Positions 18,905-28,241 of a stretch of 64,000 nucleotides of DNA are shown one piece after another. The DNA lies in contig NZ_ADVG01000001.1 of the NCBI RefSeq assembly GCF_000178855.1, forward strand, positions 1,984,001 through 2,048,000. Direction: 5' to 3'. The notes beneath the pieces are model-generated. The model worked only from the letters and a program-made list of their open reading frames with translations, had not been told where the DNA came from and did not search any database. The DNA comes from Ktedonobacter racemifer DSM 44963 (lineage in GTDB: Bacteria > Chloroflexota > Ktedonobacteria > Ktedonobacterales > Ktedonobacteraceae). A program made the translations under genes and the position numbers. Every line of letters begins with the position of its first letter. Position 1 is the first letter of the stretch.

Positions 18905-19393
18905 CTTGAGGACCCCAACTCTCTCAACATCGTTTGTTGCCTCTCTAACTATTCTTTCTTACAGGCGCGAAACTGGAAAGAGCCGTTTTTGTTTTGTGCC
19001 ATATATTCGCGCCAAACCAGCCAAACAAGCCAGCTTCTAGGGGATAGAGACTTTTGAAGCAGGCCCGGCATACTTCTTATGGTGCCAGTGTGCTACTGCT
19101 GTATTTTACTGGGTTTGCGCCAATATGTATAGTATAGTTAGCTGGCAGGCAGTGTTGTATGTAGTTTCGTTGCGTCGTCAGTTACGCAAGGAGAGAGACA
19201 GACAACTTGAAAACAATAGAGTACCATGCTAGGACTCTTACAGCAACTGTCAGTGCAGCGATGTTTGACAGCCCTTGATGGTAATACCCACCATCAGCCT
19301 CCTGGCGGAGGGCTTGAGGAAAACAAAGGCGTTTTTCAGAAAAGTAGTGCACTCGCTGAAGGAGCGCGCCAGATTAACATAGGAGATGGCATA
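18905..19393. other. intergenic region between polA and the HTH gene
   Basis: About 490 bases between divergent genes. A candidate plus-strand promoter lies at 19105-19133. Apart from this I see no ORF with good coding character, structured RNA or repeat. Confidence 0.4.
19105..19133 (+). promoter_or_regulatory. candidate sigma-70-type promoter
   Basis: TTTACT and TATAGT are separated by 17 bases, upstream of the small helix-turn-helix gene at 19394. This is pattern matching only. Confidence 0.45.
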
Positions 19394-19597
19394 ATGGTAG
19401 AAGACGCAAGAGAAGAGCTGTTGACCGTTCGCGAAGTAGCTCGCCGCCTGCGTGTAGACGACACAACAGTGCGCCGTTGGATCAAGAGTGGAGCGTTAGA
19501 AGCGATCACCCTGCCCCATCGTGGGAAACGCCAGGCATACCGCATCAAGAAATCAACGCTCGATCAACTGCTTAACAGCTCAGTGCCTATCGAGTAA
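19394..19597 (+). CDS. small excisionase-type helix-turn-helix DNA-binding protein
   Basis: 67 residues from ATG 19394, which has AGGAG eight bases upstream; an earlier in-frame start at 19226 lacks this. The sequence LLTVREVARRLRVDDTTVRR followed by WIKSGALEAI is the classic MerR/Xis-like winged helix. Such proteins act as phage excisionases or small regulators; here no integrase or phage gene is adjacent, so a regulatory role is more likely. A strong terminator follows at 19655. Confidence 0.8.
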   Translation: MVEDAREELLTVREVARRLRVDDTTVRRWIKSGALEAITLPHRGKRQAYRIKKSTLDQLLNSSVPIE

Positions 19598-19654
19598 TGT
19601 CGTTAGTACGTCATCGCATTTAATCCACACATTTACCCATGCCGAACAACACGC

Positions 19655-19692
19655 AACGGAGGCATAGTTGATGCCTCCGTTCTTCTTTTTTC
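19655..19692 (+). terminator. rho-independent terminator
   Basis: Arms AACGGAGGCAT and ATGCCTCCGTT (11 bp) around AGTTG, followed by TCTTCTTTTTT. It sits 58 bases after the HTH gene. Confidence 0.85.
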
Positions 19693-19917
19693 TCCCACAT
19701 TACCTCAACAAGATCAACCCGCCTTTCGCCGCTCTCTATCCACAATGTAATTTTTCTCCATACCAATCGACCAGTGATAGATCCATTTTAAGAGCACCTA
19801 TTGAATTTAGTCTATACATACAAGGGATACACTGAATACAGGGAGAGCGTTATCATACCAACGCTACAAGTGGTAGGCAATACTTCAATGTCTCAGGAGG
19901 AGAAGGGATCTTTTTCT
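19693..19917. other. leader region of the epimerase gene
   Basis: 225 bases between the terminator and the chosen epimerase start. An in-frame extension up to 19801 exists but has no family similarity. AGGAGGAGAAGGG lies before the ATG at 19918. No other feature seen. Confidence 0.4.
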
Positions 19918-20904
19918 ATGAAAATTGCAATCACGGGTGGAGCAGGATTTTTAGGTAGCCATCTTACAACAGCATATCTTGATGCTGGACATGATGTTAT
20001 TGTCATTGATAATCTTAACAATGGTTCAGTAAACGCGGTTGACCCGCGCGCCCGCTTTTATCAAATAGATATTCGCGACGAAAAACTCCGCGCTATTTTA
20101 GCGAACGAGCGCCCCGATGTGGTCAGTCATCACGTCAATCAACATCTGTATGAAGTGCCACTGGCACAATCGCTTCTGGACGCAGATACCCACATTCGCG
20201 GGCTGCTGCATGTGCTCGACAGCTGTGTGAATGCCTCTGTACGCAAGTTTATCTTCGCCTCGGGCGGCAATACGCTCTATGGACCAGTCGGCGAGGAGCA
20301 CCTCCCGCTCAGCGAGGAGACCCCGCTACAACCACGCCAACCCGCCGATATTAGCCGGGCCGCGGGAGAATGGTATGTTCGTTACTATGGCCAGCAGCAC
20401 GGCTTAACTCACACCATTCTCCGCTACGCCGATGTCTATGGCGGCAATGGGAAAGTCAATAATCCACACCCGCTCAATTATTTCCTGCATATGCTCAGTG
20501 AGGGACGGCGCCCCATCATTCGCGGCACAGGAGAGAGCATGCACGACCACATCGCTATTGATGACGTCATGCAGGCGAATCTGCAAGTCCTGACGCGCGG
20601 CAATAACCAGACGCTGCACATCAGTCGTGGTGAAGGCTATACCCTCAAACAGTTATACCTGCTGGCCGCCCAGGCCCTCGGTAGTGATATCGAGCCAGTC
20701 TACATCTCAGGCGCACTGGCCGAGGATTCCGCCATCGTACTTGATAACACGCGCGCTCGCCAGGTCCTTGACTGGCAGCCCAGAGTCTCACTCCAGGAGG
20801 GCATTACGCACCTCCTACGCGTACAGCAGCAGGCCCAGGACTCATTAAACCAGCAACCTCAATTCGCGCAAGTCAGCAGACACTCCTCTCTGGCACATGT
20901 TTAA
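19918..20904 (+). CDS. NAD-dependent epimerase/dehydratase (UDP-glucose 4-epimerase-like, extended SDR)
   Basis: 328 residues from ATG 19918, where the Rossmann motif begins: MKIAITGGAGFLGSHLTTAY. An NAD-binding acidic residue is in VIVIDNLNNGS. The active-site region is atypical: FIFASGGNTLYGP and the later AAGEWYVRYYGQ replace the usual SS-YG and YxxxK (SRAAGEWYVRYYG lacks a clear YxxxK). It may act on a nucleotide sugar, or it may be a changed-activity member. A terminator follows at 20934. Confidence 0.82.
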   Translation: MKIAITGGAGFLGSHLTTAYLDAGHDVIVIDNLNNGSVNAVDPRARFYQIDIRDEKLRAILANERPDVVSHHVNQHLYEVPLAQSLLDADTHIRGLLHVLDSCVNASVRKFIFASGGNTLYGPVGEEHLPLSEETPLQPRQPADISRAAGEWYVRYYGQQHGLTHTILRYADVYGGNGKVNNPHPLNYFLHMLSEGRRPIIRGTGESMHDHIAIDDVMQANLQVLTRGNNQTLHISRGEGYTLKQLYLLAAQALGSDIEPVYISGALAEDSAIVLDNTRARQVLDWQPRVSLQEGITHLLRVQQQAQDSLNQQPQFAQVSRHSSLAHV

Positions 20905-20933
20905 GGCGACATCCTCTCTTGCAGAGAAGTGGC

Positions 20934-20973
20934 AAAAGGCAGGTGACCCAACACTGGGCCGTCTGCCTTTTTC
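20934..20973 (+). terminator. rho-independent terminator
   Basis: AAAAGGCAG pairs with CTGCCTTTTT, with an inner CCCA/TGGG pairing; 30 bases after the epimerase stop. Confidence 0.8.
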
Positions 20974-21146
20974 AACTCCACACTTTTGAGGCTACTAGCC
21001 ACTTCGATCTATTTCTCCACCTTTTCTTGACTCCTAAGCATCGCCAGTGTGATATATATTTAAAATAGAAATCAAAAATATAGATACGGTAAAAATTCTG
21101 TAAGACGAACAGATATATAAGCTATTCAGGAGCCACACATAACCTC

Positions 21147-22241
21147 ATGGACACGCCTATTACTATAGACCTTTACAGCGACACCGTGACGAAACCCACG
21201 CCTGAGATGCGTCGCTATATGTGCGAGGCCGAGGTAGGCGATGAGCAATTGGGAGAAGATCCCACGGTTCATCGCTTGCAGGACATGGTCGCGCAGCTTC
21301 TTGGCAAGGAGGCGGCCCTCTACCTCCCCTCTGGTACCATGTGCAACCAGGCAGCCTATGCCGTTCACTGCCAGCCCGGCGACGAGATCCTGATGGATAA
21401 GACCGCCCATCCCCTGCACTTTGAGAGTGGCGGCCCCACCCCCCTGAAAGGCATTCTTGTTCGCCCCCTGGAGGGTGAGCGCGGCGTCTTTAGCGCGCAA
21501 CAACTGGAGGAGGGGCTGCGCAAACAAGATCGCTATAATCCACGCAGCCGCCTCATCTCCGTCGAGCAGACGGCGAACCTCGGCGGCGGCCGTTGCTGGC
21601 CGCTCGAAACCATCCGCGAGGTCTGCGAGAGCGCACACCAGCATGGGTTAGCAACGCATATGGATGGCGCCCGCCTGCTCAACGCGGTTGTGGCCACTGG
21701 CATTCCCGCCCATGAATACGCACGCGCATTTGATAGCCTCTGGATCGACCTGAGCAAGGGACTGGGTGCCCCTGTAGGCGGTGTGCTGGCTGGCTCCCAC
21801 GAGTTCATCAACGAGGCATGGCGCTATAAGCAACTCTTTGGAGGGGCTATGCGCCAGGCGGGAATCATCGCGGCCGCGGGTGTCTATGCTCTAGAACACC
21901 ATGTCGAGCGCCTGGCAGAGGACCACCAGAACGCCCAGCGCCTGGCGCGTGGCCTGGCGAAACTGCCCAGGCTCTTCTTAAATCCCAAAGAGGTCGAGAC
22001 CAATATTGTGCTCTTCGATGTGACTGAGACAGGGCTTGACGCGGCCCAGTTTGTGGCACTGGTCAAACAGGAGGTGGGCATTCGCTTTAGCGCCATGGGT
22101 CCCATGCTAGTACGCGCCGTCACGCACCTGGGCATTACCGAGCAGGATATCGACGAGACCATTCAAGCGGTCGGGCGCCTCGTCCGTGGCAAGATACTGG
22201 CCTACACTGGCACCACAGGCTCGCACACCGGAGCCTATTAG
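21147..22241 (+). CDS. ltaE: low-specificity threonine aldolase
   Basis: 364 residues of a PLP-dependent fold-type I enzyme. Family marks are DLYSDTVTKPTPEMRRYM, GEDPTVHRL, ALYLPSGTMCNQ, THMDGARLLNA and the PLP lysine in SLWIDLSKGLGAPVGGVLAG. It cleaves threonine or allo-threonine to glycine and acetaldehyde and can feed glycine synthesis. It is a single-gene unit: a terminator lies upstream and repeats lie downstream before the convergent ybaK-like gene. Confidence 0.94.
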   Translation: MDTPITIDLYSDTVTKPTPEMRRYMCEAEVGDEQLGEDPTVHRLQDMVAQLLGKEAALYLPSGTMCNQAAYAVHCQPGDEILMDKTAHPLHFESGGPTPLKGILVRPLEGERGVFSAQQLEEGLRKQDRYNPRSRLISVEQTANLGGGRCWPLETIREVCESAHQHGLATHMDGARLLNAVVATGIPAHEYARAFDSLWIDLSKGLGAPVGGVLAGSHEFINEAWRYKQLFGGAMRQAGIIAAAGVYALEHHVERLAEDHQNAQRLARGLAKLPRLFLNPKEVETNIVLFDVTETGLDAAQFVALVKQEVGIRFSAMGPMLVRAVTHLGITEQDIDETIQAVGRLVRGKILAYTGTTGSHTGAY

Positions 22242-22257
22242 AATGCGAGCATGGCCC

Positions 22258-22403
22258 AACGCTGCTCAAGCACGCGTCTACATATAATGATACGAGATGC
22301 TCCATGCTATGATATGTAAGCGCGTACTTGAGCAGCGCCGCGCCGGTCACGACGCCCAGCATACCATCATATGTAGGCACGTGCTTGAGCAGCGCCGCGC
22401 CGT
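22258..22403. repeat. three-copy inverted/direct repeat cluster between convergent genes
   Basis: GCTTGAGCAGCGCCGCGCC-type units occur at about 22325 (ACTTGAGCAGCGCCGCGCCG) and 22379 (GCTTGAGCAGCGCCGCGCCG). An inverted GCTGCTCAAGCACGCG copy lies at about 22260. TATGTA/TACATA flank each unit. The units can form alternative hairpins and may end transcription from both sides. Confidence 0.6.
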
Positions 22404-22928
22404 TTACTGCGTGGCATTGAGCCATTGTGCACCAGTGACCTGGAGCAGGTCCGCGACGCGGAGTTGTAGATCAACTCCGCGCTGCCCACCACTGACAAGA
22501 ATTTCCTCAAACGCCTGTGCGCTACGATCAAGATAGACCGGAAACGGCTTTTGCAGTAGAGCCAGGGCCGAGATACCCCCAACCTTCAGACCCGTCAGTT
22601 TCTCGGCCTGCATATGGCTGGCCATGCGCACCCCCTTGAGGTCCAGTTCTCGTGCCACCAGGCGTAGGTCAACCTCGCAATTGGCTGGCACCATGAGCAG
22701 GAATGGGCGCCCCAGTAAGTCGTCTTCGCGCAGCAATACCAGCGTCTTAAATACTTGCTCAGGCGGCAGGCCCAGCGTTTGCGCCACCTGCTGGGCGTCT
22801 CGAATGCTGTCATCGAAGGTATGTACAGTGTAAGCAACTTTTTTTGCGTCCAGGGCACGCATCGCCTGGGTACGAACTCCCTTTGCCATTGCCTGCGAAA
22901 CTCCTTGCATAAAAACAGAAGGAGCCAT
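22404..22928 (-). CDS. ybaK: YbaK/EbsC-family Cys-tRNA(Pro) deacylase
   Basis: 174 residues (161 if the ATG at 22889, which has GGAG upstream, is used). Family marks are VFKTLVLLRED, FLLMVPANCEVDLRLVARELDLKGVRMAS and the GLKVGGISALALLQKPFPVYLD region with the GGISP-like loop. These enzymes hydrolyse mischarged cysteinyl-tRNA(Pro). The gene lies 57 bases downstream of the nucleotidyltransferase fusion gene on the same strand, so an operon is possible. Confidence 0.9.
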   Translation of the reverse strand: MAPSVFMQGVSQAMAKGVRTQAMRALDAKKVAYTVHTFDDSIRDAQQVAQTLGLPPEQVFKTLVLLREDDLLGRPFLLMVPANCEVDLRLVARELDLKGVRMASHMQAEKLTGLKVGGISALALLQKPFPVYLDRSAQAFEEILVSGGQRGVDLQLRVADLLQVTGAQWLNATQ

Positions 22929-22985
22929 TCTCCCCTGAAGCGGTAGAACAGCCCCTCATGATAACCTCTGCCAAAACCTGTATGG

Positions 22986-25484
22986 CTACTGCTGAAGACC
23001 AGTGACGACCCGCGCATATTTTTCCGCCAGGGCCTGAGCCTGCTCAGATGAGACCGACTCGGCAACAACATGGAAGAGGGGGTTATCCGCGTCCGGCAAG
23101 ACCAGGACCCACTCACTTCCCAGGTCGATCTTAATGCCATCAATGGGCTTGGCGCGGCGCTCACGATACTGCTCGCTCAAGATACGCATGACCTTGCCCT
23201 TATGCTCCCAGGGACAGGTGACGTGCGTCGTGCTCATGTAGTACGACGGCAGATCATCTACGACCTCGGAGAGGCGCATATCAAAGGTGGAGAGCAGTTC
23301 GAGCAGCTTGGCAATCGCCAGCATACCATCAAAGGCAGGCTGAAGCGCAGGGAAGACAAATCCGCCCCGGCCATCACCAACCATCACCACACCCTCACGG
23401 CTGGCCGCCGTCATCAAAGCGTGTGAGAGCACCTTGGTGTGCTGAATGTAGCCATCATAACGCTTGGCAATATGCTGCAAGGCGCTGGGTGCCGTCACAG
23501 GTACGGCAACCGTTCCACCGCGATGTGCGCGCAGGTAGAGACTGGCCATCACCGCCAGCATCTTCATCCCATCCAGCACGCGACCGCGATCATCGACGAG
23601 CGAGATACGCTCACCACCCGCGTCAATACGAATGCCCATGTCCGTGTTCAGGGCCGAGGTTACAGCAGCCAGACGCTGCATACTACGTCCCTCGTCATCC
23701 ACGGGACCGGTGCTCGAATCATCGGTGGTGGTATTGAGCACGATTACTTCACAGCCCAGTTTATTGAAAATCTGGGGCAAGAGTTGTATAGTGCTACTAT
23801 GCGCGTAATCCACCACGAGCTGGAATTTGCGCTTGCGTACAGCCTCGTAATCCACAATACTATTAAAGCCCTCAAGGTAGCGGCCAGTGACCTCGGCATT
23901 GCTGAGAACCTCAATAGCGCCGATTTCGTCCAGGTAGACACGGCGATAGTCCTCGCGGAAGAAGAGATTCTCAATCTTGCGCTCGGTCGTCTTATTGATA
24001 TCGAGGCCATTCTGATCGAAAAGCTTGATATCTACTGCGCGTGGATCATAGGGTGAGACCCGAACGTGAACACCGCCAACCGCATCGGTGTTGCGAATAA
24101 AGTAGCGCGCCACTGGCAAAGGAACCTGGTTGATATCATTGACATCGACACCCGCCGAGGGAAGGCCCGCATTGATGCCGCGCTTGATCATACGCGAAGT
24201 ACGGTGATCGTCCCGGTTGAGGCCAACGGCTGAACCGCGAGGCAGGGTCGCGCCATAGGCCGCGCCAAGGCGAGTCGCGAACTCAGGCGTAATATCGATA
24301 TTGACCAACCCGGTCACACCATGGCGGCTAAAGAGGCTACGGCGCCCCTGTGATCCCCAGATAATACTGGTATTGATCACCGCCCCGGCCTCAATCTCTT
24401 TATCCGGCCAGATCTTTACATTTGGCTGAATAATCGCGCCTTCCTGAATGCTTGAGTTGTCGCCGATGACCGACCCCTCAAACATGACAGCCTTCCCTTT
24501 GACGCTGGTCGAGGAACCAACAATGGCGCCACGCAGTTCAGAGCGCTCACCAATGTAGGAATTGTTCCAGACGATGCTGCGATCCACCTGGGCGCGCTCA
24601 TCAATGATGGAATAATGCCCAATTGTGCTTGGACCATGAATAATAGCCCCTGGCTTCACCTTACACTCATGAGCCAGGTAGATTGGTCCATAGAGCTGGG
24701 CATCGGAAGCGATCTCGACCCCCTCCTCACACCAGATATTGCCGCCAATATTTTTCGCGGGAATATCGATGTCAACCAGGCCTTGCAAGGCTTCCGCGTT
24801 CGCGCGCATATATTCGCTCAGGTTACCGACATCGCACCAGTAGCCCTTGGGGGCAACGTATCCATAAATGGGATCGCCCTGCTTGAGCATCATGGGGAAG
24901 AGTTCCTGGCTAAAGTCAAACTGCTTATTCTTCTCGAAGTAGGTGAAAATCTTGGGGTCGAGCACATAGATGCCCGTATTGATTGTATCGCTAAAGACCT
25001 CGCCCCAACTTGGCTTCTCCAGAAACTGGGTAATGTGCCCGTCCTCATTGGTAATGATGACACCGTATTCAAGGGGATTGTGCACATGCGCAAGCAGGAG
25101 CGTTGCCAGAGACTTTTTCTCGTTGTGGTACTTAATGACTTCCGCCAGGTCGTAATCAGTCAAGGCATCGCCACTGATCACCAGAAACGGCTCTGTTAAC
25201 TGGTCCTCGGCGTTCTTCACACTACCAGCGGTTCCCAGCGGCTCATTCTCACGCGAATAGGTGATGCGCATACCAAACTGAGAACCGTTTCCAAAGTAGT
25301 CTTCTATATTGCTCGCCAGATACTGAACAGTAACAACGACCTCGGTAATACCATGACGCTTCAACAGATTCAGAATATGCTCCATTACTGGTTTCCCAGC
25401 AATCGGTACCATAGGCTTGGGACGTTGAATCGTCAATGGTCGTAGCCTCGATCCTTCTCCCCCGGCCATTACAACCGCTTTCAT
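22986..25484 (-). CDS. mannose-1-phosphate guanylyltransferase-like nucleotidyltransferase fused to phosphomannomutase-like domain
   Basis: 832 residues from ATG 25484 (GGAGG upstream). The N-terminal nucleotidyltransferase has [18 protein letters not shown] and [17 protein letters not shown] left-handed beta-helix follows with hexapeptide-like repeats (residues 240-370). The C-terminal 430 residues resemble phosphohexomutases, but the phosphoserine loop reads RVSPYDP instead of TASHNP and the metal loop reads DAGGER instead of DGDGDR. The mutase domain is therefore probably inactive or altered. It likely makes a nucleotide sugar for envelope or glycan synthesis. Confidence 0.88.
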   Translation of the reverse strand: MKAVVMAGGEGSRLRPLTIQRPKPMVPIAGKPVMEHILNLLKRHGITEVVVTVQYLASNIEDYFGNGSQFGMRITYSRENEPLGTAGSVKNAEDQLTEPFLVISGDALTDYDLAEVIKYHNEKKSLATLLLAHVHNPLEYGVIITNEDGHITQFLEKPSWGEVFSDTINTGIYVLDPKIFTYFEKNKQFDFSQELFPMMLKQGDPIYGYVAPKGYWCDVGNLSEYMRANAEALQGLVDIDIPAKNIGGNIWCEEGVEIASDAQLYGPIYLAHECKVKPGAIIHGPSTIGHYSIIDERAQVDRSIVWNNSYIGERSELRGAIVGSSTSVKGKAVMFEGSVIGDNSSIQEGAIIQPNVKIWPDKEIEAGAVINTSIIWGSQGRRSLFSRHGVTGLVNIDITPEFATRLGAAYGATLPRGSAVGLNRDDHRTSRMIKRGINAGLPSAGVDVNDINQVPLPVARYFIRNTDAVGGVHVRVSPYDPRAVDIKLFDQNGLDINKTTERKIENLFFREDYRRVYLDEIGAIEVLSNAEVTGRYLEGFNSIVDYEAVRKRKFQLVVDYAHSSTIQLLPQIFNKLGCEVIVLNTTTDDSSTGPVDDEGRSMQRLAAVTSALNTDMGIRIDAGGERISLVDDRGRVLDGMKMLAVMASLYLRAHRGGTVAVPVTAPSALQHIAKRYDGYIQHTKVLSHALMTAASREGVVMVGDGRGGFVFPALQPAFDGMLAIAKLLELLSTFDMRLSEVVDDLPSYYMSTTHVTCPWEHKGKVMRILSEQYRERRAKPIDGIKIDLGSEWVLVLPDADNPLFHVVAESVSSEQAQALAEKYARVVTGLQQ

Positions 25485-25582
25485 AGAGGCCTCCCTTGCC
25501 AAAGGCAACTCTCCCGGTTGCCTTCACAGACCAACAAAAAAAGTTTAACGTTATTCAATTTAAAGAAGAAATTATGAAGGAA

Positions 25583-25609
25583 GGACGGCGTAGCATAGCC
25601 ACGCCGTCC
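25583..25609 (-). terminator. hairpin after small hypothetical gene
   Basis: GGACGGCGT and ACGCCGTCC form a perfect 9-bp stem with a nine-base loop. It is 54 bases after the end of the minus-strand gene at 25663; only a weak T-rich stretch follows. Confidence 0.5.
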
Positions 25610-25662
25610 CATCTGCTCCGCTCTTTTTATTGTACAACATGCCTAAAACTCGTCGCAAGTTG

Positions 25663-25848
25663 TTACCAATCACTCAAACGCCCGTGTTCCACTAACCAGC
25701 GTACAAAACGGTGATGATTTGTTTCTTCAATTAGTATCTGCTCTTCATACTTTTCCTGCAATTGAATCAACTTTAATGATTCATCCAATGTAAAACCCTC
25801 ATCCAGGAGGGCATCAACCAGCAGATCGACATATTGCTGTTGTTTCAT
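25663..25848 (-). CDS. small hypothetical protein
   Basis: 61 residues from ATG 25848, with GGAGG nine bases upstream; an alternative ATG at 25869 lacks a site. The sequence is acidic and helical (QQQYVDLLVDALLDEGFTLD, LIQLQEKYEEQIL). I do not recognise the family. It has good coding character, its own ribosome site and a downstream hairpin, and stands alone. Confidence 0.55.
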   Translation of the reverse strand: MKQQQYVDLLVDALLDEGFTLDESLKLIQLQEKYEEQILIEETNHHRFVRWLVEHGRLSDW

Positions 25849-25869
25849 CCGCAAGTCCTCCTTTTGCAA

Positions 25870-26253
25870 CTCGTCTAACTACCTGTAGTTCGGGGATATG
25901 TGCTACTAGTTAACACCGTGACGTCGCAAGAAACGGAGACAGACAGATCTAAACCAGCAGACAATCGGTGTCTTCGACAGGCCCCTTTGCCTTCCCATGC
26001 AGGCACACAACGCGTACAACCCTGTTGGTATCCAGGGACTATAAGCTACTCTCTTTGAGAGATGTGCCTGACGCAGACAATGAACATGGATAAGTAAACG
26101 ATGTGGAAGATCGAGCGATGTAGCGTTGCCCCTCCCCTTGTAACAGGCCCCCTACCATTTTTACGCTACTATACAGAGTATAGTGTATAACATAGAAGTG
26201 GCGCACGCAAATATGTGAACGGGTACAGGCTATCACGGCCCTTCATCTGTCCA
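25870..26253. other. intergenic region without recognisable gene
   Basis: About 380 bases. A short palindrome ACTATAC-AGA-GTATAGT near 26168-26185 could be an operator or promoter element. I looked for a toxin partner of the DUF433 gene here and found none. Confidence 0.4.
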
Positions 26254-26496
26254 CTATTCGCCATGTGAAATGTAGTGCCGAATCTCTTCTTCGTGATCAT
26301 AAAAATAACTGATGGCGTCATAGACCTGGGCCAGGCTCAAATGCTGACTATCAGCGATCTCCTCTGGATCCTGTCCACTTTGAAACAGCAGAATGACATG
26401 GCGAACGGTTGTGCGTGTTCCCTCAATAATTGGCTCGCCGGCATAAATGGCGGTATTGCGTATAATATATGGATGCGTGGTACGCTCAATGGTCAT
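26254..26496 (-). CDS. DUF433-domain protein (VapB45-like antitoxin)
   Basis: 80 residues. IIRNTAIYAGEPIIEGTRTT and LSLAQVYDAISYFYDHEEEI are the DUF433 signature, a winged-helix fold found in antitoxins paired with PIN-type toxins. The ATG at 26496 has AGAAAGGATGAG upstream. No toxin gene follows on the same strand, so it is either solitary or has lost its partner. Confidence 0.88.
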   Translation of the reverse strand: MTIERTTHPYIIRNTAIYAGEPIIEGTRTTVRHVILLFQSGQDPEEIADSQHLSLAQVYDAISYFYDHEEEIRHYISHGE

Positions 26497-26574
26497 AACT
26501 CATCCTTTCTCGATGCCGCGGTGCCATTCCTTCTCAGCATACCACAGCACCTACTATACTCATCCGCTCAAGAT

Positions 26575-26674
26575 CTTATTCCGAAACCCAACGTCACTCG
26601 TGCCTGCCCCCGAATGGGGGTGACTAGCGCTTCCCCATTCGGGGACAAGCGCGCTCAGGCTTTCGGAGAAGTAG
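26575..26674. repeat. REP-like imperfect hairpin repeat, copy 1
   Basis: Begins CTTATTCCGAAACCCAACG and ends GCTTTCGGAGAAGTAG. It is the same family as the repeats at 41641-41708 and 61792-61858 (opposite orientation). This copy carries an extra inner inverted repeat CCCCGAATGGGG/CCCCATTCGGGG. Confidence 0.65.
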
Positions 26675-26811
26675 TAAGTTAAAATCTTGTAAAGAAAAGC
26701 CCGGTTGAATTCACGAAAAATTCACATCAGGATGCCGCTACTAAACGTACTTCTCATGCCGACTCAGCCAATCAAGCTCATCCTCGTTATGAGTGAGTTT
26801 TCAGAAAAATC

Positions 26812-26841
26812 TTGACAGCGCTTAAAATCCTCTGGTACAAT
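26812..26841 (+). promoter_or_regulatory. strong sigma-70-type promoter
   Basis: TTGACA at 26812-26817 and TACAAT at 26836-26841, 18 bases apart, with a TGG extension before the -10. It drives the candidate small RNA and possibly the birA leader. Confidence 0.7.
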
Positions 26842-26847
26842 ACCTTC

Positions 26848-26960
26848 CATTGAAGGGTGGTGGGTGTAATTCACTAGCAAATCGACTGGCTATATGACCG
26901 TTCACGGTCCACACCCCCTCCCAGGGAAAGAGGCATCGCCAATGAGCATTCCTCTTTTTT
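26848..26960 (+). ncRNA. candidate structured small RNA or leader, family unknown
   Basis: It starts just after the promoter. CCTTC-CATT-GAAGG forms the first hairpin. GGGTGGTGGGTGT can pair with ACACCCCCTCCC, enclosing two small hairpins (TAGC/GCTA and GACCG-TTCA-CGGTC). It ends in a terminator (AAAGAGG...CCTCTTTTTT, 26927-26960). No ribosome site or ORF is present. It lacks the marks of SRP RNA, RNase P RNA, tmRNA and 5S rRNA. birA begins 300 bases further on, so a leader-attenuator role is also possible. Confidence 0.5.
26927..26960 (+). terminator. rho-independent terminator of the small RNA candidate
   Basis: AAAGAGG pairs with CCTCTTT and runs into six Ts. Confidence 0.7.
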
Positions 26961-27265
26961 CGAGCGTATATGAGAAATGGGTTGTGAGCAACCACTGGCA
27001 GGAATGAACGACATTTCTACCTACCTGCCCCATCTCCTGCTAGCGCAGAGGCACCTTCGTGTCGCGCCTGGTTTACCTTCATTTGAAGGTAGGGGGATCT
27101 CAGACCCTCGCATTGTAGGATGACACCCTATAGTTGTTACCCCGGCCCGTCTCGTCAAGAGACATGGAACAGCTCAGTCGATAGAAGCGGGCTTGTCGAA
27201 TAACCCACAAGGTTATGTCAACACAAAGGTAGATAGGTAGATAGAGAGAAGCGGACGCGGAAACT
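26961..27265 (+). other. hairpin-rich leader upstream of birA
   Basis: 300 bases without ORF. Several potential hairpins are seen: GGTTGTGAGCAACC, GGCAGG...CCTGCC, ACCTTCATTTGAAGGT (perfect, 27070-27085) and GTCTCGTCAAGAGAC. It resembles the ACCTTC-GAAGG start of the small RNA candidate. No known riboswitch was recognised. Confidence 0.35.
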
Positions 27266-28192
27266 TTGGAAAGACAACAAGCACACGCCGTTTTTGATCG
27301 CCTCAATCTCGAGGCACTGCAAGGGCTGTTAGAGACTCACAACTTCGGCAAAGGCGATCACATAATCTATATACCCGTTATTGATTCAACCAATACAAGG
27401 GCAATGCAATTTGCCCGTGAAGGGATAGCAGAAGGCACAGTAGTTCTCACGGAACAACAAACTGCTGGCAGAGGTCGCCTCGGTCGTAGCTGGGTAGATG
27501 TCGAGGGATGTAATATTCTCTCCTCTACCATACTCCGCCCGCACTTTCCACCCTACTTGCTCATGATGCTGGCCCCCCTGGCGCTGGTTGAAGCGATTCA
27601 GGCTACCTGCAACATACAAGCTACCATCAAATGGCCAAACGATGTTCTGATTGGCGACCAAAAAGTTGCTGGCATTCTCATCGAGACCAGCCATGATCAA
27701 TCTGGTCACCTGGTTGCCGTCATCGGGATAGGTGTCAATGTGAAGGGTCACATCGATCCCATTGCACACCTGATAGATGTCCATCGTGAACAGAGCGCAA
27801 GCTCCGTTCAAAACGCTCAGGAGAGCGAGCAGCCAGCCGGCAAGACAGTTGCGCGAGCGACCACACTGGAAGAGGCATGTGGTTACCCGGTGAGCCGAGA
27901 ACGGCTCATTGCGGCCATGCTTCACGCTATTGAGCGCTACTATCTCCCCCTTCAAGAGGAGAGAGATACCGTGGGCTCTCAACTGTCTATGGCTCAACTG
28001 CTACGCGAGACCTGGCGTAGCCAGTTGTCAACCCTGGGACGTACCATAACGGTACGCCAGGGAGATCGTACCCTCAGCGGCGTTGCTGAGGACGTGGATG
28101 ACGGGGGAGCTCTGTTGCTTCGCAGTCATTCGGGTGAACTTGTCAGCATTAGCTGGGGAGATGTAGGATATACACTTCCAGATGAGTGCTGA
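27266..28192 (+). CDS. birA: biotin-[acetyl-CoA-carboxylase] ligase
   Basis: 308 residues. The only plausible start is TTG 27266 because an in-frame stop lies shortly upstream; the ribosome site is weak. Key motifs are the adenylate-binding GRGRLGRSW and KWPNDVLIGDQKVAGIL, and GIGVNVKG. It attaches biotin to carboxylase carrier domains. The N-terminus lacks a helix-turn-helix, so it is a mono-functional ligase, not a biotin repressor. The C-terminal SH3-like domain has a 40-residue insertion. It overlaps the greA leader and probably shares its transcript. Confidence 0.93.
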   Translation: MERQQAHAVFDRLNLEALQGLLETHNFGKGDHIIYIPVIDSTNTRAMQFAREGIAEGTVVLTEQQTAGRGRLGRSWVDVEGCNILSSTILRPHFPPYLLMMLAPLALVEAIQATCNIQATIKWPNDVLIGDQKVAGILIETSHDQSGHLVAVIGIGVNVKGHIDPIAHLIDVHREQSASSVQNAQESEQPAGKTVARATTLEEACGYPVSRERLIAAMLHAIERYYLPLQEERDTVGSQLSMAQLLRETWRSQLSTLGRTITVRQGDRTLSGVAEDVDDGGALLLRSHSGELVSISWGDVGYTLPDEC

Positions 28193-28241
28193 TACCTGGT
28201 TAAGGGAGTTCCTTAACCGTAGACATGAGGGGAAAAAAAAG

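Noticed and set aside
22258..22403. CRISPR-like reading of the GAGCAGCGCCGCGCC units
   Set aside because: Only two direct copies and one inverted copy with unequal spacing; a hairpin repeat is simpler.
25849..26253. PIN-type toxin partner for the DUF433 gene
   Set aside because: No suitable frame or motif on either strand in the adjacent intergenic region.
26848..27265. RNase P RNA, tmRNA, SRP RNA or 6S RNA
   Set aside because: The conserved words of these RNAs (for example GAGGAAAGTCC or GGAAGCAGCC) are absent.
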